Source: Akkermansiaceae bacterium
GTDB lineage: Bacteria; Verrucomicrobiota; Verrucomicrobiia; Verrucomicrobiales; Akkermansiaceae
Assembly (NCBI GenBank): GCA_019634595.1
Contig: JAHCBC010000001.1
Coordinates: 992,001-1,056,000, forward strand
Direction of reading: 5' to 3'
DNA: 64,000 nt
Below, one piece after another: positions 1 to 9,739 of the stretch. The notes under the pieces are model-generated. The model was not told the DNA's origin, ran no database searches, and worked only from the letters and a program-made list of their open reading frames with translations. Every line of letters begins with the position of its first letter. The first letter of the stretch is position 1. The translations under genes and the position numbers were made by a program.

Positions 1-12
1 TGTCCTCCCTCC

Positions 13-1125
13 TTACTCCACATAGCAGCGCTTTACCCGTGGCGTGATGCCGGTGAAGACCTCCCACACGATGACGCCGGCTTTTTCCGCAACCTCCCAT
101 ACGGGCAGATTCGGGCCGAACATCTCCACCACATCCCCCTCGCGGACGTCCTCACCGGCGTCCGTCACATCGACCATCGTCTGGTCCATGGTCACTCGGC
201 CGAGGATGGGGAACCTGCGGCCGCGGATCCAGACCTCGCCGCCCTTTCCTGAAATGTGGCGGGGATAACCATCCCCGTAGCCGATGCCCACGGTGGCCAC
301 CTTGGTGGGCCGGGTGGTGACGAACTGGCGTCCGTAGGACACGCCGTGACCTGCGGGCAGGGTCCGGACCAAGGTCACGCGGGATCTCAGGGCCATGACG
401 GTGGACAGCTTCTCCTGGTGGGCGGGCAGCGGTGAGACGCCGTAGAGCATGAGGCCCGGTCTGGCGAGATTGCAGCCGGTGCCATCATAGCCCAGCAGGC
501 CGGCGCTGTTGGAAAGGTGCCGCCACTTGAACACCTCCGGCCCGCCCAGCCCGGAAATGATCGTGCGGTATCGGTCGAACTGCCGTCTGGTGAACTCCTC
601 ATCCTCATCCGCGGACGGGAGATGGGAACCCAAGCCCTCGATCTCCAGGTGGGGCAGCGCGGCCAGATCCTTCATCACTTCCGGCAGGTGGTCCGCGACG
701 AAGCCGCCGCGTCCCATGCCGGTGTCCACCGCCAGGTGCACTTTCAGCACCTTTCCCGCAGCGGCGGCCAGCGCGTCGAACTCCAGCGCCTCCGGCATGG
801 AGGAAATGCAGGGCGTCCAGTCCCGGGCGACGATCTCCGGGCGCTCCTCGGTCCATGTGGCCCCGAGAAGATAGATGCGCGTCCCCACTCCGGCGTCCCG
901 GATGCGCCGGGCCTCCCCGACATTCGCCACGCCGAAGAACTCAATATCCTCCTTGGAAAGCGCCCTCGCCACATCCTCCAGCCCATGCCCGTAGGCTCCC
1001 GCCTTCACCACCGCCATCAGCGCGCAGCCGCTGGCCTGCCGTGCCACGGCCAGATTCCGCCTCATCGCCGCCAAATCGATTTCCGCCCACGCCCGCGGCG
1101 GGGAGATCGGTAATGTATCGCTCAC
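13..1125 (-). CDS. alr: Alanine racemase
   Basis: PLP-dependent fold-type III racemase that interconverts L- and D-alanine for peptidoglycan synthesis in the cytoplasm. The 370-residue length is normal for the family. The PLP-lysine motif AVVKAGAYGHG lies near residues 38-48, and a GVSYGRQF/GYGDGYPR segment, where the second catalytic tyrosine region is expected, lies in the C-terminal half. The start ATG sits directly before MSDTLPISPPRAWAEID, matching the usual N-terminus in which the first conserved block begins with a tryptophan and EIDL. The gene is convergent with nothing here; it lies downstream of the pseudopilin on the same strand but a terminator separates the two. A dispersed repeat motif (gtcctccctccttactc) lies immediately after its stop. 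Confidence 0.97.
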   Translation of the reverse strand: MSDTLPISPPRAWAEIDLAAMRRNLAVARQASGCALMAVVKAGAYGHGLEDVARALSKEDIEFFGVANVGEARRIRDAGVGTRIYLLGATWTEERPEIVARDWTPCISSMPEALEFDALAAAAGKVLKVHLAVDTGMGRGGFVADHLPEVMKDLAALPHLEIEGLGSHLPSADEDEEFTRRQFDRYRTIISGLGGPEVFKWRHLSNSAGLLGYDGTGCNLARPGLMLYGVSPLPAHQEKLSTVMALRSRVTLVRTLPAGHGVSYGRQFVTTRPTKVATVGIGYGDGYPRHISGKGGEVWIRGRRFPILGRVTMDQTMVDVTDAGEDVREGDVVEMFGPNLPVWEVAEKAGVIVWEVFTGITPRVKRCYVE

Positions 1126-1190
1126 GCGCCAACGCTAGCCGGTCAGCGCCCACCGGCAAGACACAGATGGTGCCATAACCTCATGAAACA

Positions 1191-1223
1191 GAAAACCGGA
1201 AGACCCGCTGGGGATCTTCCGGT
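1191..1223 (-). terminator. Intrinsic terminator after the pseudopilin gene
   Basis: Arms accggaaga (1195-1203) and tcttccggt (1215-1223) form a perfect 9-bp stem with an 11-base loop. Read on the minus strand the stem is followed by TTTTC, as expected for a rho-independent terminator of the pseudopilin transcript. It separates that gene from alr. Confidence 0.75.
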
Positions 1224-1265
1224 CATGGAATTCTGTACCGTCACATGGACGGCGGGATCAGACGA

Positions 1266-2021
1266 TTATTGTTCGACGTCCAGGTTGGCGCCGCCGCCGC
1301 CTTCAGGAGCGGTGGTGCTGGTGCCACCACGCAGTTTCGGAGCCGCGACCTTCGGGTTGATCTCGCTGCCCCAGACGGTGCCTTCGCCCTTCTGGAGGAG
1401 GCTCTTGCCGCCGGGAAGCATCGCACGCTTGGACTTGCTGATGATCAGCTCGCTGGCGGAGCCGTCGATGCGGAGGATGACCGCCTTGTCACCGAACGGA
1501 CCACCATCGAACAGCTCCGTGGAGCCGCGCAGCAGCGGGGTGACCGCCACCGGGATGTTGGTGTCGTTGGAGGAGCTGAAGGCGATGTTGCCGTCCATCA
1601 CGTAGCCGAAGCCGACTTCACCGGCCTCAAGCGCCTTGGAAGGCGGGCTGGTGATGTCGTCCGGCTTCTTGGTGCCGGCCGCTTTCGCGTAGAACATCTT
1701 CTCGTTGCCGTGGCCGACGGCGAGAAGCTGGCGGAAGTAATCGTTGGAAGTGTTGCCACCGGCCTGCGCGAGCGGGGATTCGGTGTTCAGTTTCACATCC
1801 GCGAGGGTATCCTTGTCAGGATAGCTGTTATAGTCCTTCTCGAACTCCATCAGCGCGAGGCCGATCTGCTTCGAGTTACCGAGGGCCTCCACGAAGGGGC
1901 CTTTCTTGACCTGTTTCATCACCATGGGGGCGGTGAGGCCCACCAGTGCGGCGATGATGGTGATGACGACGAGCAGCTCCACAAGCGTGAAGCCCCGCGC
2001 CGATAAACGATGCGCTTTCAT
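1266..2021 (-). CDS. Type II secretion/type IV pilin-like prepilin (pseudopilin)
   Basis: The 251-residue product begins with a short basic leader and the prepilin peptidase motif RGFTLVELLVV: cleavage after Gly, N-methylated Phe, then Glu at position 5 of the mature protein. A single hydrophobic helix follows (residues about 13-35). This start was chosen because it places the leader at the very N-terminus; the open frame continues upstream without pilin character. The remainder is a soluble domain without a recognisable catalytic site, ending in a Gly-rich tail. Such stand-alone pseudopilins (often called DUF1559-like or GspG/H-like) are abundant in Verrucomicrobia and Planctomycetes. The exact role is unknown; it could be part of a secretion pseudopilus or a surface fibre. 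Confidence 0.88.
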   Translation of the reverse strand: MKAHRLSARGFTLVELLVVITIIAALVGLTAPMVMKQVKKGPFVEALGNSKQIGLALMEFEKDYNSYPDKDTLADVKLNTESPLAQAGGNTSNDYFRQLLAVGHGNEKMFYAKAAGTKKPDDITSPPSKALEAGEVGFGYVMDGNIAFSSSNDTNIPVAVTPLLRGSTELFDGGPFGDKAVILRIDGSASELIISKSKRAMLPGGKSLLQKGEGTVWGSEINPKVAAPKLRGGTSTTAPEGGGGANLDVEQ

Positions 2022-2586
2022 ACGGTTTGTTATGTTGGGTTTCGTTGGAATGGGGCAATCGCCCCGATGTTTAATGATCCCCCGCCGGACGGAAATCCCA
2101 CGGGATTGCCCCAAACATAGAACCCGCCACAGGCGGCGCAAGAAGGAAGTTGTGCGGGCGGCGGGGCGGCACGTTTTGCCGTCAGGGCCGCAGTTCCCGG
2201 GCAAGCGGACTTCCGGCCGGGAGGGAAGCCCATGGGGACCGGAGCCGGCTTGCGGGTGGTGGGTCCACCCCGCCGGATTTCTCACGAAATCCGGAATCTT
2301 ACGTATATTACCCAATTTTATATAGATTTGATTGACGGCATGGTTTCCGCACGTCATCATCCGTCCGCGCGGCGGTTTCCCGGAGACATTTTCCGGCCTG
2401 CCGCGCGGGGATGAACCATCCTCTTTCCGCTCCCATGGGATCACCCGAGGGGCCTTTCCAGGAGCAGACCAGATCATCTGGATCTCCCGGCTGACGAAAA
2501 GAACCGCACGGGCGGACTTCCTTCTTTTCCGCCACGGACCGTGACAGCGCCTGAAGCGCGTGCGGCCTCCCCAGATTTCATATTTC
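2022..2586. other. Divergent intergenic region
   Basis: 565 bp between the minus-strand pseudopilin and the plus-strand PEP-CTERM gene. Most is GC-rich without a credible ORF, apart from an AT-rich patch at about 2298-2340 (tattacccaattttatatag) that probably carries promoter elements for one or both genes. I cannot assign -35/-10 boxes with confidence. Confidence 0.4.
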
Positions 2587-3771
2587 ATGATCCGTTCCCC
2601 ATTCCCCATCCATCATTCCGCCCTTTCCCTGATCGCCGTTTCCGCCGTCCTTTCCGGTGATGTCCGTGCCGCCACCTACAACTGGCTGGAAGCGAACTCG
2701 ACCGGAGGCACCGGCGCGAACTGGCTGCAGAAAGGAAACTACGGTGAGTTCCCCGCGCCGGATAATACCGGCAGCTTCACCGCCACCAGGGACGATACCT
2801 TCATCTATAACACCGGCAGCCGCGGGGTGACGGTGAACTCCACCGGAACCATCGGCAAACTGGTCGTCGGCCCGGGTTACACGGCGAGCAATGTCAGCCA
2901 GTCCGGCGGAGCGGTGCTGACCTTGGAAAGCGGCGGCGAAGGGGTGACCAACGCCGGCATCGAGATCCTGGCGGGCCGCACGAACAACACCAACATCCAC
3001 GTCCGGCTGAACCTTTCCGGCGACATCCTCATCTCCAACAACGGGGACTCCCGCCTGCGCATCGGGAACGTGGATAACGGCAACGGCGGCCTGCAGGGCG
3101 GCGGCACGCTCGGCATCCGCGGCGGAGTCATCCTGCTGCCGGACACCGTCAGCCACACGTATTCCGGGGCCGTCACCGTCAGCAACGGAGGCACCCTCCA
3201 GACGCATGCCACGGCTTCATTCACCACCTACAGTTCCCTGGCCGTGAACGGTGGCGGAAGCCTGACGGGCGCGGGCACCTTCGCTGGCGCAACCGTCCAG
3301 AACGGTGGCCGCATCTCCCCCGGCGGCGAGGGAAATCCAGCCTCAGCCCCGGCGGCGCTCACCTTCACCAATCTCCTCACGCTCCAGTCAACCGGCCTGG
3401 TGGTGCTGGATGTGAAGGCCGCCGGTGCGGACGCGGTCAAAGCCAACGGCGGCGTGGTGCTGGGCGGGGAACTCCGCATCCGCCTGAACAGCGACTATAC
3501 CTCCGAAGGAACCTACGTGCTCTTCCAGGGCCTCACGGGGACCAGCGGGGACTTCAGCACCGTGAACATCCAGACGGATGCCACCGGCTCGACCTCCGTC
3601 AGCCTCACCAGCGACGGCAGCGGCAACTGGAACGGCGCGTTCACCAGCCGCGGCTACGACGTCAACTTCGACGCGAATACCGGGGTGCTCACCCTGTCCC
3701 AGGTGCCTGAACCGGCATCCGCTCTCCTGGGAACATTCGCCCTGCTGGGAATCCTGCGCCGCCGCAGGTGA
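2587..3771 (+). CDS. PEP-CTERM sorted autotransporter-repeat-like protein
   Basis: The product of about 394 residues has an N-terminal signal peptide (hydrophobic stretch about residues 12-27 ending near VRA-A). A long Ser/Thr/Gly/Asn-rich beta-helix-like body follows, with motifs such as YSGAVTVSNGGTL and a GxGTFAG...GGRISPGG block typical of autotransporter-associated beta-strand (PATR) repeats. The C-terminus is a PEP-CTERM anchor: VPEPASA, a short hydrophobic helix and RRRR. In this system an exosortase recognises the PEP motif and the protein goes to the cell surface or extracellular matrix; the exosortase itself is not in this window. The ATG at 2587 gives a compact signal peptide; an in-frame ATG at 2560 is possible. 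Confidence 0.88.
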   Translation: MIRSPFPIHHSALSLIAVSAVLSGDVRAATYNWLEANSTGGTGANWLQKGNYGEFPAPDNTGSFTATRDDTFIYNTGSRGVTVNSTGTIGKLVVGPGYTASNVSQSGGAVLTLESGGEGVTNAGIEILAGRTNNTNIHVRLNLSGDILISNNGDSRLRIGNVDNGNGGLQGGGTLGIRGGVILLPDTVSHTYSGAVTVSNGGTLQTHATASFTTYSSLAVNGGGSLTGAGTFAGATVQNGGRISPGGEGNPASAPAALTFTNLLTLQSTGLVVLDVKAAGADAVKANGGVVLGGELRIRLNSDYTSEGTYVLFQGLTGTSGDFSTVNIQTDATGSTSVSLTSDGSGNWNGAFTSRGYDVNFDANTGVLTLSQVPEPASALLGTFALLGILRRRR

Positions 3772-3791
3772 TGGACGGACTCCACCACGCC

Positions 3792-6700
3792 ATGAAACCC
3801 ATCCCATTCCCACGTTTCCTCCCGGCCATCACCTGGGGCGCATCCGCCGCGCTTTCCGGAGCCGCCGCACTGGATACAGACGGCAACGGCTACCCGGATG
3901 TGTGGGAGGCACGCTTCCACGCGGCGGCCCTCCTTCCCTCCGCCGATACCGACAACGACGGTCAGACCAACGCGCAGGAAGCCATTGCCGGGACCGATCC
4001 GCGGGACGCAGCCTCGGTCTTCACCTCGTCGATCCAGACCACGGACGGCGCTCACTCGATCACCTTCACCACCCGTCCGGGGAAGCGATACCAGCTTCTC
4101 TCCGCCTCCTCGCCGGCAGGCCCGTGGGAGCCGTCCGGAGCTGCCGTCCTGCCCACCGGGGATTCCCACACCCTGCCGCTCCCGGTATCCACGCCCACCG
4201 CGTTTTTCAAGGTGGCGGTCACGGACCATGACAGCGACGGGGATGGCGTGGACGACTGGTCGGAGCGGCAGCTTTCCGGATTCGATCCCGCATCCGGAAC
4301 GTCCTTCCCCTCCGCGGGCGGAGGGGATCTGGCGATCGCCTCCGCGATCATCAATGCCTGGAAGAACAACCTGACGCTGGAGGCGACGCAGCCGGATGCC
4401 TTCGAGAAAGAAGCCCAGCCCGCCACCCTCACGCTGTCCCGGACGGCCGCGCCGTATCCCTTCACCGTCTTTCTGAAAAGTTCCGGCGCCGCGTCCCCCG
4501 CCCGGTCGTCCGCCACCGCGGCGCACTACCGGCCCCTGCCGGAGCGGGTGGTCATCCCCGCCGGGCAGGCCTCCACTACGGTATCCATCGTACCCACCCC
4601 CAACGCCCTGCCGGAGGTTCCGCGCCACCTCCGGATCTCCGCCGGGATTTCCTCCGCCACCGCGGATTTCTCCATCCGCGACGCGAGGAACACCCAGGCG
4701 AACCAGCGCCTTCTGCTGGCCCATCTGCGCCCGCTCACCGGCATCACCTCCTCCGGCAGCGGCCTGGCGATCCTCAAGCTCTCCGGGGACAACGACTCCG
4801 CGACGGCTTCCGTCTCCTTCTCGAACCTCAACTCCGCGGTCAACTCGACGCAGATCATCAACACGTCCTCCGCGATCCTCCAGTCCATCCCGCCCGCCAA
4901 CTACGGCGGCCAGAACTGGCTCATCCGTGCGACGCAATCCTACCCCACGGACCAGGCGGTGCTCGACGCGCTGCTGGGCGGCCAGGTGAAACTCGGCGTC
5001 TATACCCAGGGCCATGTCACCGGGGAGATCGACGGCGCGTTCCACCCCGTCACCGGCTCCATCGAGTTCACCCCGCCGCCAGCCGCGACCGCGGTGGAGA
5101 CGCTGGCCGGGGAGGAACTGGAGCGGGACATCTCGCGGTTCCTGACCCAGGCGACCTTCGGACCGACCTGGGAGGAAATCGGATCGCTGAAGGCACGGGT
5201 CCAGGCGGCGGGAGGCGACCGCATCGCCGCCTACACCGCATGGATCGACACGCAGCTCGCCACCGCGAATCCCTCGCTGCTGGCGTACCATGTCGCCGCC
5301 AACGCGGAGGAACGCGCGGCGCGCGGACCGGACTACAACCTGAACAGCCAGAACCGCCGCCGTGGCTGGTGGCTGCTCGCGGTGAAGGCGGACGCCCAGC
5401 TCAAACAACGCTTCGCCTTCGCGCTGGGCGAGATCTTCGTCATCTCCGACGAGGACGGGGTGGTGAACCGCTACTCCGAAGGCGCGGCGAACTACCATGA
5501 CATCCTCGCGGACGCCGCCACCGGCCGCTACCGCGCGCTGCTGCGCTCCGTTTCCCTCAGTCCGGTGATGGGCACCTACCTGTCCCACCTGCGCAACGAA
5601 AAGGCGACCTATGACACGGCGGGGAATCCCCTCGTCTCACCGGATGAGAACTACGCCCGGGAGATCATGCAGTTGTTCTCCATCGGTCTGGTGCAGTTGC
5701 ACCCGGACGGCTCGCTGAAGCTGGATGCGGATGCCTCCCCCATCCCCACCTACACGCAGGCGGACATCTCGGAAATGGCCCGCGTGTTCACCGGCTGGTC
5801 ATTCTCCGTGCGCAGCGCCGGATCCGCCCCGTATGCGCCGGTGGACAACACGAATTTCAACCTCGGCAACGGGACGAAGCACCGCGAGGCGCAGTGGACG
5901 AACCCGATGAAGGCCTTCGCCGCGAGGCATGACACGGGCGCGAAGACGGTGCTGGGCCGCAGCCTCCCCGCGGGCAACAACGCGAACCAGGATCTCAACG
6001 CCATCCTCGACCTGCTGCGGGATCACCCGAACACCGCGCCTTTCATCTCCCGCAGGCTCATCCAACGGCTGGTCACGGCGAATCCATCGCCGGGCTACCT
6101 TTACCGGGTTTCGCAGGCGTTCCGTGCGAGCAACGGCGACTTCCCCACGGTCATCAAGGCGATCCTGCTGGCCCCGGAGGCACGCTCGCCCCAGTCCGCC
6201 GCCACGCTGGCCAGCGCGGGGAAAGTCCGCGAGCCGCTGCTGCGGGCGACCGCCGTGATGCGGGCCTTCGGCGCGGCGTCGTCGATGCCGCTTTCCGGGC
6301 TGGCTTCCCATGGTTATCCGGCGGAGGAGCTGACGAAGTTCCCGGCAGGCACCACGCGCTACCGGCTGAACCGCACACCCGCCCTGGGCCAGTCCCCGCA
6401 TTCCGCCCCCAGCGTCTTCAACTGGTTCCTGCCGGACCACGCGCCTTCCGGGCTGATCTCGAACAACGGACTGGTGTCACCGGAACTCCAGATCATCACC
6501 GAGTCCACCGCCGTCTCCGCGACGAATTTCCTCCACAACGGCATCTACACCAACGCGGGGTTCACTCCGAACATGGGCCTGCCCACGCTCACGGGGAATC
6601 CCCAGCGCATCAACATCAGCCTGGCCCCGCTCCAGGCGCTGTATTTCTCCACGCTGGATACGAACGGCGACGGATGGTTCACCCCGGCGGACACGGCGAC

Positions 6701-6965
6701 GTTCAACAACGCGGCGGCCATCCGCAGCGCCTCGGAGGCGGTGCTGGACCGGATCGACCTGCTGCTGACGGCGGGCGAGCTGAAGGCCCGCTCCGGCAAC
6801 CTGCCGGGAACAACGCGGAGCATCATCCTCGACGCGGTGGCCGCCACCAACGCCGGCAGCAACGCGAACACCGACCCGGCGGTGCAGGCGAACACCGCCA
6901 TCAACCGCATCCGCACCGCCGTCTGGCTGGTGGCCGCGGGACCGCAGGGCAACACCCAGAAATGA
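3792..6965 (+). CDS. DUF1800 family protein
   Basis: Large secreted or periplasmic protein (about 1057 residues) with an N-terminal signal peptide and a Ca-binding-like segment (DTDGNGYPDVWE, then DTDNDGQTN), similar to thrombospondin type-3 or dockerin-like loops. The DUF1800 core begins near RFLTQATFGPTWEEI and contains the conserved block with ENYAREIMQLFSIGL and DISEMARVFTGWSF. The 3' end overlaps the next gene (DUF1501) by four bases (ATGA), indicating translational coupling. DUF1800 and DUF1501 proteins are known to be encoded as pairs in Verrucomicrobia and Planctomycetes; their biochemical role is not established. The start at 3792 places the signal peptide at the N-terminus. Confidence 0.93.
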   Translation: MKPIPFPRFLPAITWGASAALSGAAALDTDGNGYPDVWEARFHAAALLPSADTDNDGQTNAQEAIAGTDPRDAASVFTSSIQTTDGAHSITFTTRPGKRYQLLSASSPAGPWEPSGAAVLPTGDSHTLPLPVSTPTAFFKVAVTDHDSDGDGVDDWSERQLSGFDPASGTSFPSAGGGDLAIASAIINAWKNNLTLEATQPDAFEKEAQPATLTLSRTAAPYPFTVFLKSSGAASPARSSATAAHYRPLPERVVIPAGQASTTVSIVPTPNALPEVPRHLRISAGISSATADFSIRDARNTQANQRLLLAHLRPLTGITSSGSGLAILKLSGDNDSATASVSFSNLNSAVNSTQIINTSSAILQSIPPANYGGQNWLIRATQSYPTDQAVLDALLGGQVKLGVYTQGHVTGEIDGAFHPVTGSIEFTPPPAATAVETLAGEELERDISRFLTQATFGPTWEEIGSLKARVQAAGGDRIAAYTAWIDTQLATANPSLLAYHVAANAEERAARGPDYNLNSQNRRRGWWLLAVKADAQLKQRFAFALGEIFVISDEDGVVNRYSEGAANYHDILADAATGRYRALLRSVSLSPVMGTYLSHLRNEKATYDTAGNPLVSPDENYAREIMQLFSIGLVQLHPDGSLKLDADASPIPTYTQADISEMARVFTGWSFSVRSAGSAPYAPVDNTNFNLGNGTKHREAQWTNPMKAFAARHDTGAKTVLGRSLPAGNNANQDLNAILDLLRDHPNTAPFISRRLIQRLVTANPSPGYLYRVSQAFRASNGDFPTVIKAILLAPEARSPQSAATLASAGKVREPLLRATAVMRAFGAASSMPLSGLASHGYPAEELTKFPAGTTRYRLNRTPALGQSPHSAPSVFNWFLPDHAPSGLISNNGLVSPELQIITESTAVSATNFLHNGIYTNAGFTPNMGLPTLTGNPQRINISLAPLQALYFSTLDTNGDGWFTPADTATFNNAAAIRSASEAVLDRIDLLLTAGELKARSGNLPGTTRSIILDAVAATNAGSNANTDPAVQANTAINRIRTAVWLVAAGPQGNTQK

Positions 6966-8524
6966 TCCGCTTCCCTTCCATGAAGAAACACCAGAAAGAG
7001 GACCTCCTCCGGCGCCGTGATTTCATCCGCCAGTCCGCCTGCGCTTCGCTGGGAGTCACCGGCCTGGTCAATGCGCTGGCGCAGATGCGCCTGCTGACCG
7101 CCGCCGCGGCGCAGACCCCGCAGACCCAGGACTACAAGGCGCTGGTCTGCCTGTTCCTCAACGGCGGGCATGACTCGAACAACCTGCTGGTGCCGCGCGG
7201 CACGGCTTCCGCCGGATCCCTCCGCGCCGACTACGTGAATGGACGCGGTGTCCTCGCGCTGCCATCCGCCGGCCTGCACGCGCTCAATCTCCCGGCCACG
7301 ACAAAGGCCTTCCAGCGCCACCATGCGGGCACCACGGCCCCGCTGGGCCTGCATCCGGCGGCGGGTGATCTGGCCGCCCTCTTCAACCAAAAGAAGCTGG
7401 CCGTCATTTCCAACGTCGGCACGCTGGCCCATCCGGTCTCCTCGCGCGCGGAGTATGACAGCGGGAACATCCCCCTGCCGCCGCAGCTTTTCTCCCACTC
7501 CGACCAGCAGACGCAGTGGCAGTCCTCCGTGCCGGACCAGGCATTCACCTCCGGCTGGGGCGGACGGGCGGCGGACCTGCTGCATTCCTCCTACAATGCC
7601 GGGACTTCGAAAGTCTCCATGTCGATCTCCCTGGCGGGTGTGAATTCCTTCCAGGTGGGGACCGCCGGACAGGTGACGCAATACTCGATCAATGACGAAG
7701 GAACGGTCCCTTTCTCCGGCTTCGGCGACAACTACGCGGACGCGCTCAACGCGAACGGCACCTACAGGACCACCCCGGCGGGCCTGCGGCTGAAGGCCTT
7801 CGAGGACATCATGCGCCTCACCCATGGGAATCTCCATGAGGAGGAATACAAGCGGGTGGTGGTCCGTGCGCGGGCGGCGGAGAGCAGCGTCGGCGCGGCG
7901 ATCACGGCGGCGGCCACCTCCGGCGTGGACTTCGACGCGCAGTTCGCGAATGCGACGACCCGGCTGGGGAACCAGCTCAAGATGATCGCCAAGCTCATCG
8001 CGGGGCGTGGGGTGCTGGGAAACAACCGCCAGCTTTTCTTCTGCCAGATCGGCGGGTTCGACACCCACCAGACGCTGCTCGCCTCCCATGGAGATCTCAT
8101 CGCGGAGCTGAACAACTCGCTGGCGGCCTTTTCCTCCACCCTGCAGGCGCTGGGTGTGTGGGACAACGTGGTGACGTTCTCCGCGTCCGACTTCAACCGC
8201 ACCTTCACCCCCAACAACACCGATCCGGAAAAGGCCGGCTCCGACCATGCGTGGGGCAGCCATGCCATCGTGCTGGGCGGGGCGGTGAAGGGCGGCGACG
8301 TCTTCGGCCATTTCCCATCGCTCAAGGTGGGCAACGCCTCCGGCTCCATCGATGCGGGGAACGCGAACCGCGGCCGCTGGATTCCGACCACCTCCGTGGA
8401 CCAATACTCGTCCGTCCTCGCAAGGTGGTTCGGTGCTTCATCGAACGACCTGGAAGCCATCTTCCCCAACCTGCGGCGCTTCGACGATCCCATCTCCTCC
8501 TCCGCGAACTTGTCTTTCCTCTGA
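6962..8524 (+). CDS. DUF1501 family protein with Tat-type leader
   Basis: The product of about 520 residues (from the ATG overlapping the previous stop; an alternative start is at 6980) carries a twin-arginine-like leader, RRRDFIRQSACASLG. DUF1501 hallmarks follow: VCLFLNGGHDSNNLLVP near the N-terminus, and QIGGFDTHQ plus a later DHAWGSHAIVLGG block, which correspond to the alkaline-phosphatase-like/sulfatase-like core of the family. It is probably exported folded by Tat with a bound metal. It forms an operon with the upstream DUF1800 gene and probably with the small gene 4 bp downstream. The function is unknown; the context supports a two-protein extracytoplasmic system. Confidence 0.92.
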   Translation: MIRFPSMKKHQKEDLLRRRDFIRQSACASLGVTGLVNALAQMRLLTAAAAQTPQTQDYKALVCLFLNGGHDSNNLLVPRGTASAGSLRADYVNGRGVLALPSAGLHALNLPATTKAFQRHHAGTTAPLGLHPAAGDLAALFNQKKLAVISNVGTLAHPVSSRAEYDSGNIPLPPQLFSHSDQQTQWQSSVPDQAFTSGWGGRAADLLHSSYNAGTSKVSMSISLAGVNSFQVGTAGQVTQYSINDEGTVPFSGFGDNYADALNANGTYRTTPAGLRLKAFEDIMRLTHGNLHEEEYKRVVVRARAAESSVGAAITAAATSGVDFDAQFANATTRLGNQLKMIAKLIAGRGVLGNNRQLFFCQIGGFDTHQTLLASHGDLIAELNNSLAAFSSTLQALGVWDNVVTFSASDFNRTFTPNNTDPEKAGSDHAWGSHAIVLGGAVKGGDVFGHFPSLKVGNASGSIDAGNANRGRWIPTTSVDQYSSVLARWFGASSNDLEAIFPNLRRFDDPISSSANLSFL

Positions 8525-8527
8525 ACC

Positions 8528-9073
8528 ATGGCTTCCCTTTCCCATGGCGACCGCCGCAGGGCATGGCCGCATCCGGTGCTGTGGTTCATCCTCGCGCTGG
8601 CCACGGCGCTGGTCCTGCTGTCCGTGTTCCCCGGCTTCTTCCTGCCGCGGGAGGAATCCGCCACGGTGACGGTGAAGGAACCGGAAAGGCATCGTCCGCC
8701 TGTCCCCATGGCATCACCGGCGGAGGTCACGCTCCTCCCCATCGCAGCGGATGCCGCCGCCTCCCTGGGATCTCCGGAAGCCACCGCGGAGGATGATCTT
8801 TCCACCATCGAGCTGCTGCTCACGGAATACGCCCGCCATCACCAGGGGAACCCCGTGGGGGAGAACAGCGAGATCACCGCCGCCCTGCTGGGGAAAAATC
8901 CCAGAAAGGTGGCGTTCCTCGCCGACAGCGGTCCGTTCCTCAACGGCTCCGGCGAACTCGTTGACCGCTGGGGCACTCCGTATTTCTTCCACCAGGAATC
9001 CGCGCGATCCACCGGGATCCGCTCGGCCGGGCCGGATGGAATCCACCACACGGCGGATGATGTGGCCCGCTGA
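8528..9073 (+). CDS. Membrane-anchored protein with GspG-like C-terminal motif
   Basis: 181 residues with one N-terminal transmembrane helix (about residues 17-40, PVLWFILALATALVLLSVF), a Pro-rich linker and a soluble domain. The C-terminus (ELVDRWGTPYFFH ... SAGPDGIHHTADDV) resembles the DPWGxPY/GxDG-DD calcium-site region of major pseudopilin GspG, but there is no prepilin leader. It starts 3 bp after the DUF1501 stop, so it is likely in that operon. Similar small proteins next to DUF1800/DUF1501 pairs are, to my knowledge, uncharacterised. Confidence 0.75.
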   Translation: MASLSHGDRRRAWPHPVLWFILALATALVLLSVFPGFFLPREESATVTVKEPERHRPPVPMASPAEVTLLPIAADAAASLGSPEATAEDDLSTIELLLTEYARHHQGNPVGENSEITAALLGKNPRKVAFLADSGPFLNGSGELVDRWGTPYFFHQESARSTGIRSAGPDGIHHTADDVAR

Positions 9074-9389
9074 TTGCTTTTACCCCAACCACCATGAACG
9101 GCATCGAATTCAAAAGCCCGGTCATTCCACTGTTGGTCCGCCGCGCAGGCTGGATCGTGAGACAACAGCCCGCCGTTCACTCCCTTTGTCCCTCCCCCGC
9201 TCCCGTCACCCCGGCCCGCCCGCACCGCAGGAAGGCGGCGTAGGCACAGGTAAGGAGGGGAAGGCGTGGCTCCCGCACCGTGGAAAAGGCGCGGGAGATT
9301 CCACCCTGCCGGAACTTGCGGAGGTGGGATGCCTCCCGTAGTAGTCAGGCCGCCGCCGGTGGAGGACACCGCAAGCGCGCGCCGCCACC
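9074..9389. other. Intergenic region without recognisable features
   Basis: About 315 bp of GC-rich sequence. I see no gene or clear promoter, only a short segment at 9250-9340 that resembles the degenerate intergenic repeat material found elsewhere in the window. Confidence 0.4.
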
Positions 9390-9692
9390 ATGGAAAAAGA
9401 GCCGGAAACCATCGAAGTCGAAGTCGTCGAGATCGACGGCATCGCGCCGGTTCCCGTGTCCGCCGCGCACGGGGATGATCCCGCCGGGGAACGCCCGCGC
9501 GGCGGCGACTGGAACGACTGGCGGAACTGGCAGGGCCGCGTGCGGACGCTGGACATGCGCTGGTGGCCGCTGTGGGTTTTCCTGGGCATCATCCTGCTGG
9601 CGTTGCTGGCCTCCGTCGGAGTCGTGGTGGGGATCATCTACGTGATTTACCGTATCATCCGCGGCTTCCTGCGGGCGCTGGTGGGGAGGTAG
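9390..9692 (+). CDS. Small single-pass membrane protein
   Basis: 100 residues: an acidic N-terminal half (MEKEPETIEVEVVEIDG), a Trp-rich segment (WNDWRNWQGRV), then a strongly hydrophobic helix (about residues 63-90) and a short basic tail. I do not recognise a family. Its stop is immediately followed by a dispersed GTAGCGAAGC-type repeat. Reading frame use and the well-formed membrane helix support it as a real gene. Confidence 0.6.
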   Translation: MEKEPETIEVEVVEIDGIAPVPVSAAHGDDPAGERPRGGDWNDWRNWQGRVRTLDMRWWPLWVFLGIILLALLASVGVVVGIIYVIYRIIRGFLRALVGR

Positions 9693-9698
9693 AGACGT

Positions 9699-9739
9699 AG
9701 CGAAGCCCGTGAGAGCTTCGGCGGGGTGCGCGTCTGTTA
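9699..9739. repeat. Dispersed palindromic repeat, gtagcgaagc family
   Basis: gtagcgaagcccgtgagagc followed by ttcggcggggtgcgcgtctg. The same element recurs at 16974-17020 and, in variant form, at 23423-23460 and (inverted) 23503-23530. The arms cgaagc and gcttcg form a hairpin. The repeat supplies the TAA stop codon of the minus-strand gene that ends at 9737. Confidence 0.75.

Noticed and set aside
3654..5588. 644-residue minus-strand ORF
   Set aside because: Antisense shadow of the DUF1800 gene; composition is Arg/Gly-rich without motifs.
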